From positions 136,039 through 179,303 of the forward strand of contig FJOG01000070.1 in NCBI GenBank assembly GCA_900073065.1: a stretch of DNA of 43,265 nt, given 5' to 3'. Within the stretch, counting starts at the first letter, position 1. The number at the start of each line of letters is the position of its first letter. A program made the position numbers and the translations under genes. The notes beneath the pieces are model-generated. The model had not been told where the DNA came from and searched no databases. It worked only from the letters and a program-made list of their open reading frames with translations. The stretch is from Phialocephala subalpina. Taxonomy: Eukaryota; Ascomycota; Leotiomycetes; Helotiales; Mollisiaceae. Positions 1 through 9,953 of the stretch are shown piece after piece.

Positions 1-150
1 ATTTATAATAATTTATTTATATATTTTTATTTTAAATAAAAATTAATAAAATATTTATATAATTAATTTTTGTTTTAAATTTTGTTTTAATTTTTCTAAT
101 ATTTATAATCGAAATTAAAATTAATATAATACGAAAACTACATGGAAAAG
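1..150. other. AT-rich left flank (isochore-like)
   Basis: Almost entirely A and T with many TpA steps and no open frame. It ends abruptly at a T6-G12-A-G4 tract (152-174), after which composition is normal. This is the pattern expected of a RIP-degraded isochore, but no transposon can be recognised in so short a piece. The stretch 175-502 that follows holds no gene I can recognise and presumably serves as the 5' region of the next gene. Confidence 0.6.
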
Positions 151-502
151 CTTTTTTGGGGGGGGGGGGAGGGGCATTAGAGACGTGAAATCACCTGACT
201 TCCTTAGCCGAGTGCGCTACGCTTCATACGGCTAGCTCTTTCATCCCCCCGAGTTTCGGGCTAGGAAGGGCGCCTGCGCCCCCTACAATGCTGACACAGT
301 GCGGGTTCACAACAGCTCACGTGAACTTCTAACTGACCTGCTTCCCGCTTTTCATAGGTAGCCTCATTACAAACTCTACTTAGATTGATACCTTGTTTCT
401 CTTTCATGTTTCAACCCGATTATAAAGTCACTTGAGCTGCGGACTTCCAAGATAGCTACCATCAGCAAAACCCTCCAGGGCTCTATGAAGTGACCGCTCA
501 AG

Positions 503-2800
503 ATGACTCTCGTGTTCACTGACCTCGGTCAGCTGATCCAGACCCAATTCGGCGTCAACGAAATCGCATCCATGCTCACAATTGGCAAGGCTATCGGATC
601 CGTAGTTACTCGACAAAGCGACGCATCTATTTTTCAGCCGTTAGCTGCACAATACAATCTGCGTATATCACGACTTCCTTCCTGGCTCCGGGACGTGAGT
701 CTGGACCGGGAGGGAACGATCCTTGGTGATAGGCAGCGACGGGTGCAAGTACAGAGCGCGATGGCTTGTGTGGATATCAATTCCATAGAAGGCCTGGCGA
801 CGTTTCTGATCCTTATCCTACGCTATGTAGAGTCAGCGGCGGATATTGTGGAGGATGTGGAGAATTTGCTTCGTGGGGATTATGAAATTGTCAGTGGTGG
901 CGATCTGAAAGACTTCAAAGTTGTTGATGGGAATATCGAGAAAGAAAGCCTGCCGTTCTCTCTGCGAAATGTCCTCCGATCTTTTGTCAACGGTGTTATT
1001 GATGCAGATGCTACTTCCAATCAACGGAATGTGTGTATGACTCTCATGACTGAGCTGGCTGGCTTGGTTGGAAGTGCCAAGTTCACGCATTCGCCCATGG
1101 GCTACGTCAAGATGGAACATCAAAAAGTTCTTGTTCATGTCTTCAACTCCGGCGAGGCAAGCACTAGCTCCTCTATGGAAATTCTGAACTCTCTCTCAGC
1201 AGGAGCAGCTATGATTGGTCTTGCTGCAGCTGCAAATGGAGCCAATGTTGTGGTTGAGGTTATAAAGAACGACCATGTCACTATCCTAAAACCAAAGAAT
1301 CGCCCAGCCAAGTACGAGCGCGAAACTCCCAGGATTATACGCCTTTGGCTCAGTCAGCCTCCATCAACAATCCTCAAGAACCTCTCGCCCGATGGGCTGA
1401 ACGCTTGGGATAAAATCAACAAGGGAGGATCTGAATTGCTTCCGCTCCCAATATATGGAGGGATGCTAGAGATATCAAGTCATGTCGCCAAGAATTTTAG
1501 TTGCGGCCACTCAACCGAAGTGGACTTAGCACTTTGGAAAGTGGCTGTGCTGACTGGACAGCAAGCAACATGGGTTTCTATGGGAGGACCGGACAAAAAG
1601 CTTGCGTTCGCACTCACCAACGAATATCTACATTCTCATATAGAGATACCAGCCAGTCTTACAAGACTAGCGGATCACCATTACCGGGTTCCACGAGGTG
1701 ATCGACGCCATGATCTTGCACGCAAGGCCGCTTCTGTCTTACACGAGGTCTTGAGGTACACAGACTACAGCGATTTCAATCCAGTTCAGTTCAATGCGTC
1801 CGTTGATTTGATCAATGTTGCTCTGATGGTTGGATTTTTGCAGAGCTTCATTGGTAATGTAACGAGTCGCATGATGGCCTACGCATGGACTGTTGACTGT
1901 GATCGGACACTTGGCCTTGTGGAAAAGTGTACAGACACGGGCATAAATCTTCTCCAAATTATCACCCAAGCCTCACGGATCTGGGGAGGCATCACTTCAC
2001 GCTATCTCGAGCTCTCTCGGTCAACTAGTCGAGATGGAAACGGAGATGCAAGCATGGTTCTTGGAATCATTTGTCCTCAAATCATTTTCGTCTCTAATAT
2101 TCTATTGGATCCGAAGGCGGTCGCAGAAAATGCTATCACTGAAGGGCTCCTTTCTTGGTGCGAAGGGTCTTCGCCAATGCTCCCACGAGAGCTTAACAGT
2201 GGATTTATAATGGCTGGCCATCCTTCGTACCGGAAACCAAGTTTGACGATCAATGCCAACGAGTCTATACCAGAAGACGAGGACCAGGGAGAAGAAGATT
2301 TCGATCCTTTGATTTTCTCCATTGAGCCTTGCTCGACATCCATGGGATCACTAGGGATGGTACTCTGTGCTTGGCATTTGGGGGATCTGATGATGGTCCT
2401 AGACCCAGGCGTTGTCCTCACTAACTTGCTTCGTCGACGGAGCATGACAGTAGGCCCGGAAACCCAACCTCGCCAGGCGACACATAGAATTATCCACATG
2501 TCTCCTAAATTCCTTCAATGGCTTGAATGCGGTTTCGTGATCCAAAACGGCGCTGCAGTCATTGATGCTAGAGGCAAGTCAGACTGGCAGGTCATTGCTG
2601 CAGGTGTGGTGGCTGCTCCCCGTGTCGTATTTCTATCTGAAGCGCTTGATATGTCTCTGGCTCTCAGCCCCTCCGTTGGGCTTCAACATGGATTCGTCTA
2701 TGTTCTCAGTGGTGCGCTTGAAGAAGACGAGCCTCCAAAGCCCGAAACGCATGTCGAGGTTCGAGATGCATGCAATAGCGCGACCAGCAACCCATTCTAG
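503..2800 (+). CDS. uncharacterised 765-aa fungal protein
   Basis: One uninterrupted 765-codon frame, far longer than chance allows, starting at the first ATG of the frame with A at -3. I recognise no domain, signal peptide or catalytic motif. Visible features are a small-residue, hydrophobic stretch around residues 230-250 (AAMIGLAAAANGANVVV) that could be a membrane or buried helix, and an acidic run near residue 590 (PEDEDQGEEDFD). The rest looks globular. It is intronless, unlike most genes here, and starts only about 330 bp from the AT-rich edge. That position and the decayed DUF4419 gene just downstream suggest accessory, lineage-restricted content. Confident that it is coding; function unknown. 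Confidence 0.8.
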   Translation: MTLVFTDLGQLIQTQFGVNEIASMLTIGKAIGSVVTRQSDASIFQPLAAQYNLRISRLPSWLRDVSLDREGTILGDRQRRVQVQSAMACVDINSIEGLATFLILILRYVESAADIVEDVENLLRGDYEIVSGGDLKDFKVVDGNIEKESLPFSLRNVLRSFVNGVIDADATSNQRNVCMTLMTELAGLVGSAKFTHSPMGYVKMEHQKVLVHVFNSGEASTSSSMEILNSLSAGAAMIGLAAAANGANVVVEVIKNDHVTILKPKNRPAKYERETPRIIRLWLSQPPSTILKNLSPDGLNAWDKINKGGSELLPLPIYGGMLEISSHVAKNFSCGHSTEVDLALWKVAVLTGQQATWVSMGGPDKKLAFALTNEYLHSHIEIPASLTRLADHHYRVPRGDRRHDLARKAASVLHEVLRYTDYSDFNPVQFNASVDLINVALMVGFLQSFIGNVTSRMMAYAWTVDCDRTLGLVEKCTDTGINLLQIITQASRIWGGITSRYLELSRSTSRDGNGDASMVLGIICPQIIFVSNILLDPKAVAENAITEGLLSWCEGSSPMLPRELNSGFIMAGHPSYRKPSLTINANESIPEDEDQGEEDFDPLIFSIEPCSTSMGSLGMVLCAWHLGDLMMVLDPGVVLTNLLRRRSMTVGPETQPRQATHRIIHMSPKFLQWLECGFVIQNGAAVIDARGKSDWQVIAAGVVAAPRVVFLSEALDMSLALSPSVGLQHGFVYVLSGALEEDEPPKPETHVEVRDACNSATSNPF

Positions 2801-3221
2801 TACTTTAAGGAAGATTAATCTGGAATAGTACAGCTTTTATCAGTTGGAGGAGTCATAATCGGTGGAGATACCTGGAGGGAAGCGTATATGTTGGTATGAA
2901 GCCACATTATCGGTGATTCATTGATTTACTAGGAAATTCTACCTAATCGAGATGAGTCAGTGAGAGCACTTTATTAGGGAGACATTCCCACTTAGCTAGA
3001 AGGGCAGATTTGACATCAATACCATTCCTTTTGCCCTGACCACTTCCGCAACTGATAACTTTGTTCAATTTGCCTGGAGAGAGATTACATTCCTCAAATA
3101 CGGCGACTAGGACAAAGAAAAGAAAAAAGTTATGTTCAATTACCAAAGTAGGTGCAAATCAGTTTGCGCAATGTCCTTAGATCTCTAGGATATTCCCCGT
3201 CCCCCAACTCAACAATTCGCA
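2801..3221. other. intergenic, nothing recognised
   Basis: Short region between the orphan gene and the DUF4419 remnant. Small open frames on both strands look like chance. The upstream two thirds or so of a normal DUF4419 gene would be expected here and I do not see it. Confidence 0.4.
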
Positions 3222-3815
3222 ATGCTAACCTCACGATGTTCAAGGTACAGTGCAGAACCAGAGCAGTGGGGCAAGCTCTTGATTCCGATCGTGTCTCGAT
3301 TCAGCGTGTCCTTCTACCTCCTAAAGTCCCAGGAAACCAAGGACTTTTGGTTGCGCGCCTGCCACTCAGCGAAGCGGGACGATAGCGGAGATGTCGAGAG
3401 CTTATCTGGCTGGCTGACCGCTTTTTGCTTCTGGGACAAGTACGGGAAGCGGATTTGCGGAATGAACCTCAAGGACTCGGGCTTTCCATATTCCACTCCA
3501 TACTCCGATCGAAAGCCGCTCACCCTCGATGACAACGAGTATCCCATGATCAGCCCAGGCAAAATCCCGATCAGCACCCTCGATGTCCCAGTCTATGTAG
3601 ATGATTATATTACCGGCCTGGAGCATCAAACGACTATGGTCGCTGGGCTGGTCGGAATGTCCGCCACCACCGTCGGTATGACACAGACATCGGTGCAACC
3701 CCACTGCGGATGGTGAATGCTGGAGAACTCTGTTGGGCCGATTCCCGGTACGCGGCAGAGAGTACCTGTGAGGGATGATCTGCCTGCCCCGAAGAAGAGA
3801 AAGACGGAGGAGTAG
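3222..3815 (+). pseudogene. DUF4419 C-terminal remnant with in-frame stop
   Basis: The frame reads like the C-terminal third of fungal DUF4419 proteins: an SRF element, a KDFWLRACH element, then LSGWLTAFCFWD, then VPVYVDD and TMMVAGLVG-like TTMVAGLVGM, ending in a QPHCGW motif. In the family the last motif normally continues with a second Trp; here that codon is TGA (3714-3716). The same frame continues sensibly after it for about 32 codons, ending in a basic tail (PAPKKRKTEE) and TAG at 3813-3815. The N-terminal part of the family is absent upstream. So the gene is 5'-truncated and carries a nonsense change, or the tail is lost. DUF4419 has no known function. The family call is from recalled motifs. 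Confidence 0.7.
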
Positions 3816-4104
3816 GCTCTTTCAATGACCTTGGAGCTGTTGGGACATTTACTTTCGAGGGTTTTGGTAGTTGATAATCGCATGGGGAAATGACAAACTG
3901 ATAGCATGGCAGACTAGTATAGTAAATGTTTACGAGATCTTGAATGTCTTGAATATGGCGGGACATTTTGCTTTCTATCTGGACTTCTCTAGAAATTTAA
4001 TGTCTTTGATATTGCAGGACAATTAAAATTCACATTTTGCAAATGCAGAGAATTCCAAAAATTGACTTAATTGCAAGCACTGTGCAGTATGCTAGAAATG
4101 TTCC
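3816..4104. other. AT-rich spacer
   Basis: AT-rich, especially 3960-4090, with no open frame worth calling. It separates the DUF4419 remnant from the 3' end of the next gene on the minus strand. Confidence 0.4.
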
Positions 4105-6294
4105 TCAAGTCCTGAGATCCTCATGTTCAACAACGGGAGCAGACTCGACTGGAGCAGGTGGCTGTCGGTCGTCTTCGAAAGCATCATTAAACGCTTCCTC
4201 ACCATAAAGCTTCTTCCACTCCTTATCCACACTCTCTACCTCCTGCTCTTGGAATTGCCTCCCACGATCATTACACTCATCCCTCATCAAATGCACAGTC
4301 TTAATCCATTCCGCAGCCACCTCCTTCGTAGCACCCTTCGGGATCAGACCCGAACCCCAAAATCCACGCTCAACATAGCGACGCCACACACAATCACTGC
4401 AAACACCCTGCTGCATCTCCGTCCTCCACGCCGACCATTCTTTGTTGATTTTCTCTTCCTCAGGTGTGAGTTTCCTGCCTGGCCATTTCCAGTCCTTGAG
4501 TTCTTGAGGCATGGATGGGAGTTCGGTGATGAGGCGACGAGTGGTAGCTACTAGATCCTTGACATCGGGCTTCTGGTACGCCCATTGCGTCTTGTCGAAT
4601 TGTTTGAAGATCGCGGCGCAAGGGACGCCGGATCGACGCCAGCTGTCTCCTGTGCGGCAGGTGGTTTCGTAGAGGCCGATCGCGCTTTCTTGGAGGAACA
4701 TATCGGAAATGAAAGATGCAACGCCATTGCCGATGGGTCTAAGCTTCTGCTGATAATCTCGCATTGAGGGGCAGTCAGTAAAGACCTTGCGGCGGAAAGA
4801 GTCGATAGAATTCAAGCATTGCTCTGAACATGCTTTCGTAGCCGTTGGGATGCCGACGAGCATGTATTTTGAGATATTCTCCTTGGTCAGGAATGGATAG
4901 CATTGGAGGTCTTGGGCTGCCAATTTGAAGGACTCGAGACAACCGATGTATTCGGTCACTAAGGCTTGGTGCTTGACCCTGGCTGGGTTTTCGGGGTTGA
5001 TTCTGATGGTGCGGTTTTGGTAGGCTTTCACACGCTCAACAAGACCATCCACATCTCGTGCTGGATAGTCGCCTGAAGTGGGGCCATGTTCCATCAAGTA
5101 TGGGATATCTCCAGAAACTTGAGTCTCCCAATCCGCTGTGAGCAGACCTCGCTCAATGTATCCCTGGACTGCCGCTTCGTAGGACTTGGTGAAATCGTCT
5201 CCAGCACACCTCTTCCCAGCATTCTCCCACATTTGAAGGAAGGCTGGCAGATTGATAACATTCCCATCCGAGTCTTGGGTGCCCTCTTCCCATAACAGAA
5301 GCTTCTCTTTGAACCAATTGAGTGTACACCAGCTGCAAGTCGTCTCTCCTCTCCCCGGGCCAAACTTTCGCTCTTCCCTCCAATAGTTATACTTCTCTCC
5401 CCAGCCGCCAGAGCCCTGCATACCACTATGTCTCCCCGCAGGCTCAACCTTCCTGCTCTTCGTGGCACTCAGGAACCAGTGTAGACCATTGATGCCATTG
5501 GATCGAATCCCATCAACAATGTTCCACCTCGAACTCATGTCCGTCATACAGAATCCTCTCTCAGCATCTCCAGTAGGGCTCTTTCGGCACATTCGAGTTT
5601 GTCTCTCAACCAGAACATCCATCACCTCTACAGGGCCTGACTCCAAGAACTTGGTACTGAATCTTCCACTGTATCCCTCCACATCGAACACATCCTCCTT
5701 CGAGCAGGCAGCCGTGACATTCTTGTGTGCTTCCTCCAACGCAGGCGCACATCTCGTATCGCAGATCAGAGGAACGAATCGGTCGAGGCTCGGTCCAAGA
5801 ATCTTCGAAACGCCCTCATCCCAATTCCTGGTCCAAATAGCATCATGGCACCGAATGTCCGTCAACTTGCTCCACGCCTCCTGACATTCTGCAGATGTTC
5901 GTTTGGCGTCGAGGTTTGGATACTGTTCTGGGAAGTTGAGAGCGAAGTCTCTTGAGGGAGAGGGTCGAGGTTTTGTCTTGGTTTTGTGTCCATGTTCCTT
6001 TCTCCATTCACGGAAGAAGCCGAGCGTGTTCAAGACGACGAAGATCACAAACAAGCTTAGGAGAACTGCTACAACACTGGTAACAATCTTGTAGACAATT
6101 CTTCTGCTCTTCGGTATCTCCTCCTCGTCATCGTCCTGGGGAAGGGGTGGAAGTCCCTTGTCGTTCTCGGTCGCGTGCTCTTCGGGATTGTCGCGGTAGG
6201 GGGAGAATTCAAGCAGGTCGTCGATTTCCACGCTTTTTCTGGGTGTGTCGACCTTCACCACCTCACCGAGTAGTTGTTCTTTCTCGTCCGACAT
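4105..6294 (-). CDS. type II membrane protein, duplicated ten-cysteine domain
   Basis: A 729-aa intronless frame. Residues 1-68 are acidic and cytosolic-looking; a single hydrophobic helix spans about 69-92 and is followed by a basic patch (KTKTKPRPSPSR), so the large C-terminal part probably lies in the secretory lumen or outside. All 20 cysteines fall after the helix and form two sets of ten with nearly equal spacing: 137, 149, 178, 182, 197, 236, 249, 320, 323, 363 and 452, 465, 489, 493, 508, 546, 559, 632, 635, 674. Each set has a CxxxC and a CxxC (CSWC, CSDC). This looks like an internal duplication of a disulphide- or metal-binding domain. I do not recognise the family; it is not a LysM, WSC or CFEM arrangement. 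The C-terminus is acidic and proline-rich. Confidence 0.85.
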   Translation of the reverse strand: MSDEKEQLLGEVVKVDTPRKSVEIDDLLEFSPYRDNPEEHATENDKGLPPLPQDDDEEEIPKSRRIVYKIVTSVVAVLLSLFVIFVVLNTLGFFREWRKEHGHKTKTKPRPSPSRDFALNFPEQYPNLDAKRTSAECQEAWSKLTDIRCHDAIWTRNWDEGVSKILGPSLDRFVPLICDTRCAPALEEAHKNVTAACSKEDVFDVEGYSGRFSTKFLESGPVEVMDVLVERQTRMCRKSPTGDAERGFCMTDMSSRWNIVDGIRSNGINGLHWFLSATKSRKVEPAGRHSGMQGSGGWGEKYNYWREERKFGPGRGETTCSWCTLNWFKEKLLLWEEGTQDSDGNVINLPAFLQMWENAGKRCAGDDFTKSYEAAVQGYIERGLLTADWETQVSGDIPYLMEHGPTSGDYPARDVDGLVERVKAYQNRTIRINPENPARVKHQALVTEYIGCLESFKLAAQDLQCYPFLTKENISKYMLVGIPTATKACSEQCLNSIDSFRRKVFTDCPSMRDYQQKLRPIGNGVASFISDMFLQESAIGLYETTCRTGDSWRRSGVPCAAIFKQFDKTQWAYQKPDVKDLVATTRRLITELPSMPQELKDWKWPGRKLTPEEEKINKEWSAWRTEMQQGVCSDCVWRRYVERGFWGSGLIPKGATKEVAAEWIKTVHLMRDECNDRGRQFQEQEVESVDKEWKKLYGEEAFNDAFEDDRQPPAPVESAPVVEHEDLRT

Positions 6295-7070
6295 CTTTGC
6301 AGATGGTGGTGAGAGGGGAAAGGAGGCGGCATGGTTGGTGTTTTGAAGAAGTTGGGAATACTTCGCCGCACGCTAATTTTAGACCTCGTATTTGACCAGG
6401 CTGCCGTCACGTTATTGATTTCTTGGTGATGTTGTAAGAGGCTTGCTTTGCCGTTTGGTTTGTTTCATGCGCGTAGTGTTGGTTATCTGAGGCCTTTCAA
6501 GAGATAGAGAGAGAGAGAAGAGTCGCCAAACTGCAAGAAATCCAAGTGGAACCACGTCGACGCGTGCAAGCTTCAACCATATCTCGTGGCATAGAATCTG
6601 AGATGAAGTCGAATATTTGGAGAATCTTTGCTCCCAGGGGCAGCGTGATTCTGTGTTCATGCCGTCGTTCATCTGCCTTCTCAATACCATAATTCTGAAT
6701 GTCGGTATTGGCCAAAAGGTCTTGGAACCTTTGCACGCGTCCCTGACACTCACCCTGATCACGAACCAGGTCATTGGCTTTATGTGATGATACCAATGTC
6801 ACAAAGTGTGGAGCTCTAGCCCTTTGTAGGTAGTGCGCTGAGATAATGCTGCATGGAACTTTTGCCTGCCGCGCCTATTGGTTCATTTCCACAAACTTGA
6901 TCCAACGACCGCTTGCAGCCTTACCGATGCAGCCCTCATGCAGAGAACTTTTGCGAGCTCCAGTCTTGCCATGTTTTCTGTTATATTCTTAGATATCTCT
7001 CTCATCCTTTGTTTCTCAGAGCTGTCATTATAATTCCTCCATATCTCAAGTAAAAGTCACCCATCTCCTC
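6295..7070. other. divergent intergenic region
   Basis: Shared 5' region of the membrane-protein gene (minus) and the Clr5 gene (plus). It has a GA-rich microsatellite at about 6501-6522. A minus-strand frame of 101 codons (6497-6802) exists but matches nothing I recognise and runs into the microsatellite. No other feature seen. Confidence 0.4.
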
Positions 7071-8363
7071 ATGTCTTCCTTGAAATCCCAAGCCGGTCCC
7101 TTGTGGGAGGACTACAAAACTGAGATTATCGAACTTTACGCTACCAAGACGCTTCAAGAGGTCCGAGGGGAATTGATGCGGACGCATGGGTTCACAGCTA
7201 CGTATGTGCAGCATGTTCATCCCAATATTGGACAGTATTTTCTGACTTGTTTAGATTGAAGCAATGGAAGAACCAATTGGCCAAATGGGACCTGAAGAAG
7301 AACATCCATCCGCCAGAGTACAGAGCCATGGTGAGGAAGAAGAGACAACGAGCGGAAGTTGAAGGGAAGAACACTCAGTTCTTCATTGATGGTGTCGAGG
7401 TCCCTCCAGCGAAGCTTGTCCGCTACGAGAGCCGGAAGGGAAGGAACAAGAGACTCGAAGAAGGACCGGAAGATGCTGGTGATTCGTGCTGGTTTCATTT
7501 CTCCTAAATACAAAGGCTGATTCGTCTGACCAGCTACCCCTCCTAGCCTTACTTGTCGAACCCCTCCACCTTCGCTGGAGACCATGGTAGTCGTCGACGG
7601 CAAACCCTCGCCTTCCTTCAAAGACTTCCACGCCATTGACGACTTGGGTGCCATGGCTCTAACAGCTTATTCGCCGATCCCAACCGACCGCACCTGCTTC
7701 GAAAGTTTCTTCTGCCCAGAGACCTTCGCAATGCCGTGGCAGCTTGAACCACCAAGTACTATCCCACGAGCTCCAACCCCCGATCAGTTCGATTGGTTTG
7801 GATCGTACATCGAATATGCCGAGTCTACGAGGAGCAAAACGCCACAATCTAAAAGCCGTCTAACACAACTGCTCACCAATTTCGCAAGAGCTCTCGATAG
7901 CTACGACGAGCAGATCAGATACCAATTGAGATTCGGGGAATTTTTAGTGCCACATTCTAGCACCTCTAGTCAGAAGTTCGAGATCGTACTTAAGCTCCTA
8001 GACAATCTTAACAGGATTTCGACGAATGCGACCGACACCAAAGAATTTGGAAAATGGGCGCAGGCTGTTGTTGACAAAGTAATCCGGTGCTACCAAAACG
8101 ACGATAGATTCATGGCTATCCTTGGTTTGATCGTTGGTGCATTTTATTTCATCCGAGGAGACATGTCTGCAGTAAAGATGTATATGGACCATGCTATTCT
8201 GGAAATGAAACGGGTTGGCGAAGCCCTCGAAATAAGGGCAATAGCAACGGAGATCGTTGCTCTTTACTACACTGTATTAGGAGACTACCAGCGAGGAGAC
8301 AAACTCAAGAAACTCTCCTACGAAGGATGGCGTCGCGCCAAAGCTCAAGAACTAATAGAATGA
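7071..8363 (+). CDS. Clr5-domain protein
   Basis: The N-terminus reads as a Clr5 domain: LWEDYKTEIIELY, then TLQEVRGEL, then, after an intron, QWKNQLAKWDLKKN. Proposed exons are 7071-7201, 7255-7478 and 7534-8363, giving 394 aa. Intron 1 has GTATGT and TAG; intron 2 has GTGATT, a CTGAT branch site and CAG, and its phases match (one plus two bases). Without intron 2 the protein would stop at 7507 after about 117 aa, and the 259-codon frame starting at 7584 would be a separate gene. The C-terminal part is helical-looking and of unknown function. Clr5 domains are small helical modules named after a fission yeast silencing factor and common at the N-terminus of filamentous-fungal proteins. A chromatin or DNA-related role here is inference only. 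Confidence 0.75.
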
Positions 8364-8560
8364 CTACCTCCAAGGTCCATGTACAGTAGGCACTCAAAAA
8401 TAATAACAATCATCCATCCACTTTGTCAGAATGCTTTTAGCAGAAGACGTCAAAGAGGGCTTGAAGTTGAAATACTTCACGATGAACTTTTCTTCCTCAC
8501 ATTTGACTGAAAAAGCAGCAGACGATGCAAACAAAATCTGTGTCGTATCTTCGAACATTT
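8364..8560. other. convergent 3' spacer
   Basis: Short spacer between the stop codons of the Clr5 gene (plus) and the oxidoreductase gene (minus). Probably overlapping 3' untranslated regions; nothing else seen. Confidence 0.4.
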
Positions 8561-9953
8561 CTACCTCGAAGCAACACCATAAGGCTTCGCAACCTGACTC
8601 AAATCAATATACCCAAACTCCTTCATCTCCTTATCCTCCCCCATCTTCTTCCCCCAAGCCTCCATATCCTTCATAAACCCATCCACATTCCCCTGCACAC
8701 TAAAATCCACCGGCTCCTGATCTTTACCCACCTGCCGAATCTGAGTACCAGCCGCCATGTTCGTCAAACCGAAATTATTCTCGTCCAATTTCATCTTGAT
8801 CGCTCCAGTCACCTTACCCGCCAAGATGTCGTTTGGCAGATGAGGTTCTTGACATGCCGGTCTAGCAATACCGACTCCATCCACTGTTTCTAGTGTTTTG
8901 ACCATTGCTCCGACGGTCTTGAGGCCACCGGTGACATATGCTTTGGTTTTGGCGAGGGGAGAGACGATTTGTTCGGCGAATTCGATGAAGAAGGATTCTC
9001 GCTTCTTGGTGCTTTCGCGTTTATGTTCAAACGCCAAACTCTCATATGTCCCACCACTCAACTCCACATAATCAAACCTCTTCTCTTCCAACTTCATACA
9101 CAACTCCCTCGCTTCTTCAGGACTGAATCCCTTCTCCTGAAATTCAACAGAGTTGACCTTAATTCCCACAATAAAGCTGCTGGAAACACGTTGTCTGACA
9201 GCATCAGCGATTTCTAGGATGAGGCGAAGTCTATTTTCGAGACAGCCGCCGTATTTGTCGGTACGGTGGTTGGTGGACTGGGAGAGGAATTGAGCGAGGA
9301 GGTAGCCGTGTGCGCCGTGGAGTTCGATTCCGTTGTAGCCTGCTCTTTCCAGGAATTCGGCGGCGTGGGCGAAGCTGTTAATCACTCTGTTAAGCTCTTC
9401 TTGTGATGCTGCATGGGGTTTGGCGAATTGCATGCCCATTACTTCGCCTGTAGAGGAGGTCAGCCAGCGATTGAGAGATTGGGAAAGGACTTGACTTGCC
9501 TTCTAGCTGGACATCAGAGGCTGAGATTGGATCCTTCTGAATCCTGCTCTCGCATTGTCGTCCTGGATGACTGACTTGACCGACGACCAAACTCCCATAA
9601 GCTTTTGCTGCCGTCGCCAATTCTTTGAAAGCCTCGAATCGAGGACCAGAGAACTCTGCATCTGGAGGAATGATTGGGTTTCCCATTGCCTCCAATTGGT
9701 CGTATTCGATCATGATGTTACCAGTCAAGATCTGGCCATATCCTCCTTCACCCCATCGCTTGTAGACATTGATCAGGTTCTTGGATGGAATGCCTCGCGC
9801 TTTCTCGTCTTTGGGGTCCCATGATGAGATGCGCTCTGTCATGGCAGCTTTCAAGAAGCGGTTCTTGGCTGTCTTGCCGGAGAACTCAAATTTGAGGGGC
9901 TTGCCCAAGGAGGATGCATCTGAGCTGTCGGATTGGTATCTTTCTGGTGCCAT
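8561..9953 (-). CDS. Old Yellow Enzyme-family NADH:flavin oxidoreductase
   Basis: Exons 9500-9953 and 8561-9447 give 446 aa. Family motifs in order: KNRFLKAAMTER near the N-terminus, GQILTGNIMI, GQVSHPGRQ, then IELHGAHGYLLAQFLS (FMN/substrate-side histidine motif), NHRTDKYGG and VTGGLKT near the C-terminal FMN phosphate site. These enzymes are FMN-dependent TIM barrels that reduce activated double bonds with NAD(P)H; the natural substrate is unknown. The start at 9953 gives MAPERYQ, like relatives; an upstream in-frame ATG at 9989 would add 12 residues. The single intron (9448-9499) uses a GC-AG pair. Splicing there yields the continuous family motif DVQLEGEVMGMQF, whereas GT alternatives nearby fit less well. 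The gene is divergent from the GTP cyclohydrolase II gene. Confidence 0.92.
9448..9499 (-). other. GC-AG intron in the oxidoreductase gene
   Basis: Read on the minus strand, the 52-bp intron starts GCAAGT after AAG and ends CTACAG. The extended complementarity to U1 (AG before, CAAGT after) is typical of functional GC donors. Phase is one base plus two bases, restoring a glycine codon in the motif QLEGEVMG. Confidence 0.7.

Noticed and set aside
175..330. tRNA-like look of the CCGAGTGCGCTACG and CCCCGAGTTTCGGGC region
   Set aside because: No cloverleaf or B-box can be drawn on either strand.
6497..6802. 101-codon minus-strand frame between the membrane protein and the Clr5 gene
   Set aside because: Parts look protein-like, but it runs into a GA microsatellite and has no supporting splice sites or family match.
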